Shown in pieces: positions 62,787 through 64,000 of a stretch of 64,000 nt of DNA (within the stretch, counting starts at the first letter, position 1; each line of letters begins with the position of its first letter). Location of the stretch: positions 1,302,001 to 1,366,000 of the forward strand of contig CBDBEU010000005.1 of the NCBI GenBank assembly GCA_965204565.1, in the 5' to 3' direction. Under the pieces are notes generated by a model. The model had not been told where the DNA came from and ran no database searches. It worked only from the letters and a program-made list of their open reading frames with translations. Position numbers and translations under genes: made by a program. This DNA is from CBDBEU01 sp965204565. Lineage in GTDB: Bacteria; Pseudomonadota; Alphaproteobacteria; Rhizobiales; TMED25.

Positions 62787-63510
62787 ACTCCTTGAAGTAC
62801 GCGATGTTATTACTGGTTATGGAAGCGGACCAGCAATTCTCAATGGCGCGTCGGTTACCGTCCGTCCAGGTCAGATCCAGTGCATTATCGGCCCCAACGG
62901 CGCCGGCAAATCGACACTCCTGAAAGCGATCTGCGGCGTGCTGCCTTTGCGTGAAGGCAGCGTCAGTTTTGAGGGGAAGCGGATAGACGGCCTGCGGCCT
63001 GATCAAATCCTGCGCAAAGGCATTTGCTTCGTGCCACAGGAGCGCGCCCTATTCGGCCGTATGAGCGTGCGCGAAAACCTGCGCATGGGCGGTTATGTGC
63101 TAAATGATCGCGCGGAACTTGAGTGCCGCATTGATGATGTGCTGGGCCGCTTTCCGATCCTGCGCGAACGTGAAAGCCAGCTCGCCACCACAATGTCCGG
63201 CGGCCAGCAACAAATGCTGACCATGGCGCGCACCATGATCGTGCGCCCGCAGATCGTCATGCTTGATGAACCCTCCCTCGGTCTTGCACCAAAAATCGTG
63301 GCGCAGGTCTACGAGATTATCCAAATGCTGCGTGATGAAGGCATCACCGTGCTGCTGGTCGAGCAGAATGCCTTGATGGGCCTCAAGAACGCCGATTGGG
63401 GCGTGGTGCTCGATCTCGGCAAGACGTTGTTCGAGGGCCCGGCTGAGGAAATCCGCGCCGACCCACGCATCCAGGAACTCTATCTCGGCCGCAAATCAAA
63501 GGCCGCCTGA
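62779..63510 (+). CDS. livF: Branched-chain amino acid type ABC transporter ATPase LivF
   Basis: 243 residues. Walker A GPNGAGKSTLLKAICG (about 35-50), QERALFGRMSVRENLRMGG, signature TMSGGQQQMLTMART, Walker B IVMLDEPSLGLAPKIV and VLLVEQNALMGLKNADWGVVLD. The ATG at 62779 has GAGGAGG upstream and is inside the livG end, so translation is coupled. Partner of LivG on the cytoplasmic side. Confidence 0.95.
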   Translation: MPELLEVRDVITGYGSGPAILNGASVTVRPGQIQCIIGPNGAGKSTLLKAICGVLPLREGSVSFEGKRIDGLRPDQILRKGICFVPQERALFGRMSVRENLRMGGYVLNDRAELECRIDDVLGRFPILRERESQLATTMSGGQQQMLTMARTMIVRPQIVMLDEPSLGLAPKIVAQVYEIIQMLRDEGITVLLVEQNALMGLKNADWGVVLDLGKTLFEGPAEEIRADPRIQELYLGRKSKAA

Positions 63511-63519
63511 GGAAACCCC

Positions 63520-64000
63520 ATGACCAACGCACTCCAGGTCCTGATACTGGGCATCCTCCTTGGTGGCGTTTACGCACTGATGGCATCAGGCCTGACACTG
63601 ATCTTCGGTGTCATGCGGATCGTCAATCTCGCCCACCCGATCATGGTGATCTGGGGAGCCTTTCTGGCTTATTGGCTGTTCAAGCTTTACGGCATCGATC
63701 CGATTGTCGTGATGCCGCTTTCCGCCATCTTCATGTTTTTTATCGGAATTTTCCTTTACAAGCTTGTTTACGCAAAGGAAGCAGCCAGCGCGAAATACTC
63801 GGAAATGACCGTGCTCCTGACCTTTGCAGTGGCGCTGGTATTCGACGGCGCGGCATCGACAGCCTTTTCCAATACCCAACGCGTGACCAACCCGTCCTAT
63901 GCCACCGACGCCTTCATTCTCGGTGATCTGTTCATTCCCACCGCGCAGCTTTACGCCGGCATCGTCTCCATCGTCCTGATCGGCTCCCTGTTCGCCTTTC
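63520..64000 (+). CDS. livH: Branched-chain amino acid type ABC transporter permease LivH, cut by window edge
   Basis: First 160 codons of a membrane permease, 9 bases after livF with TGAGGAAA upstream. TNALQVLILGILLGGVYALMASGLTLIFGVMRIVNLAHPIMVIWGAFLAYWLF is the typical N-terminus of LivH-type permeases, with the G-x-x-x-V-N-x-A-H loop. Further helices follow to the window edge. LivM is expected next, beyond the window. Confidence 0.93.
   Translation, partial: MTNALQVLILGILLGGVYALMASGLTLIFGVMRIVNLAHPIMVIWGAFLAYWLFKLYGIDPIVVMPLSAIFMFFIGIFLYKLVYAKEAASAKYSEMTVLLTFAVALVFDGAASTAFSNTQRVTNPSYATDAFILGDLFIPTAQLYAGIVSIVLIGSLFAF

Overview
The window is a piece of a GC-rich alphaproteobacterial chromosome, most likely from the Hyphomicrobiales (Rhizobiales). 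The grounds are gene order and family content: eno-ftsB-pdhA-pdhB-pdhC-lpd with a lipoyl domain on PdhB; clpS-clpA next to a phasin and a SPOR-tailed D-Ala-D-Ala carboxypeptidase; an EipB (DUF1849) gene; and rplQ-degP-rarA-crcB-rluC-ATP12-pccB. No rRNA, tRNA or CRISPR array was seen.

Layout. 1-7.0 kb (minus): start of lpdA, a broken acetyltransferase, a small membrane protein, pdhC, pdhB, pdhA, ftsB and eno. 7.1-12.7 kb: a decayed strip with a cut DUF1835 gene, an IS1380-type element, a DUF1244 scrap, intact aroE, higBA with a frameshifted toxin, a cut membrane gene, an IS5-type remnant, a cut eipB, a broken ridA and a broken glycerophosphodiesterase gene. 12.8-23.5 kb: FemAB/GNAT-like protein, HIT protein, clpA/clpS, an IS5 element with 4-bp target duplication, phasin, carboxypeptidase, a DnaJ-domain membrane protein, a VWA protein, a frameshifted hypothetical and a RidA protein. 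23.8-26.3 kb: one very repetitive acidic gene with EF-hand-like loops, split by a single in-frame TAG. 26.6-33.1 kb: pccB, ATP12, rluC, crcB, rarA and degP, tightly packed. 34.4-52.6 kb: the fused str-S10-spc-alpha ribosomal cluster from rpsL to rplQ, all on the minus strand and all intact. 53-60.4 kb: an accessory island with a frameshifted restriction-modification gene, IS630/IS5/IS1380 remnants and a prophage lysis-like scrap. 60.6-64 kb: a livK-livG-livF-livH branched-chain amino acid type ABC importer, with livH running off the end.

The striking pattern is contrast. About 27 kb of core genes (PDH, ribosomal, clp, pcc-deg blocks) read without one frameshift, while nearly every accessory gene carries one or more indels, often in short homopolymers, or is cut by an insertion sequence. 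This points to recent loss of accessory functions together with insertion-sequence spread, as in a lineage in early genome reduction, rather than to uniformly poor sequence.

The most unusual gene is the acidic repeat gene at 23777-26278. It alternates canonical EF-hand-type calcium loops with YD-like segments, ends in a tail like those of type I secreted proteins, and has been interrupted by a CAG-to-TAG change that is visible by comparison with a sister repeat in the same gene.
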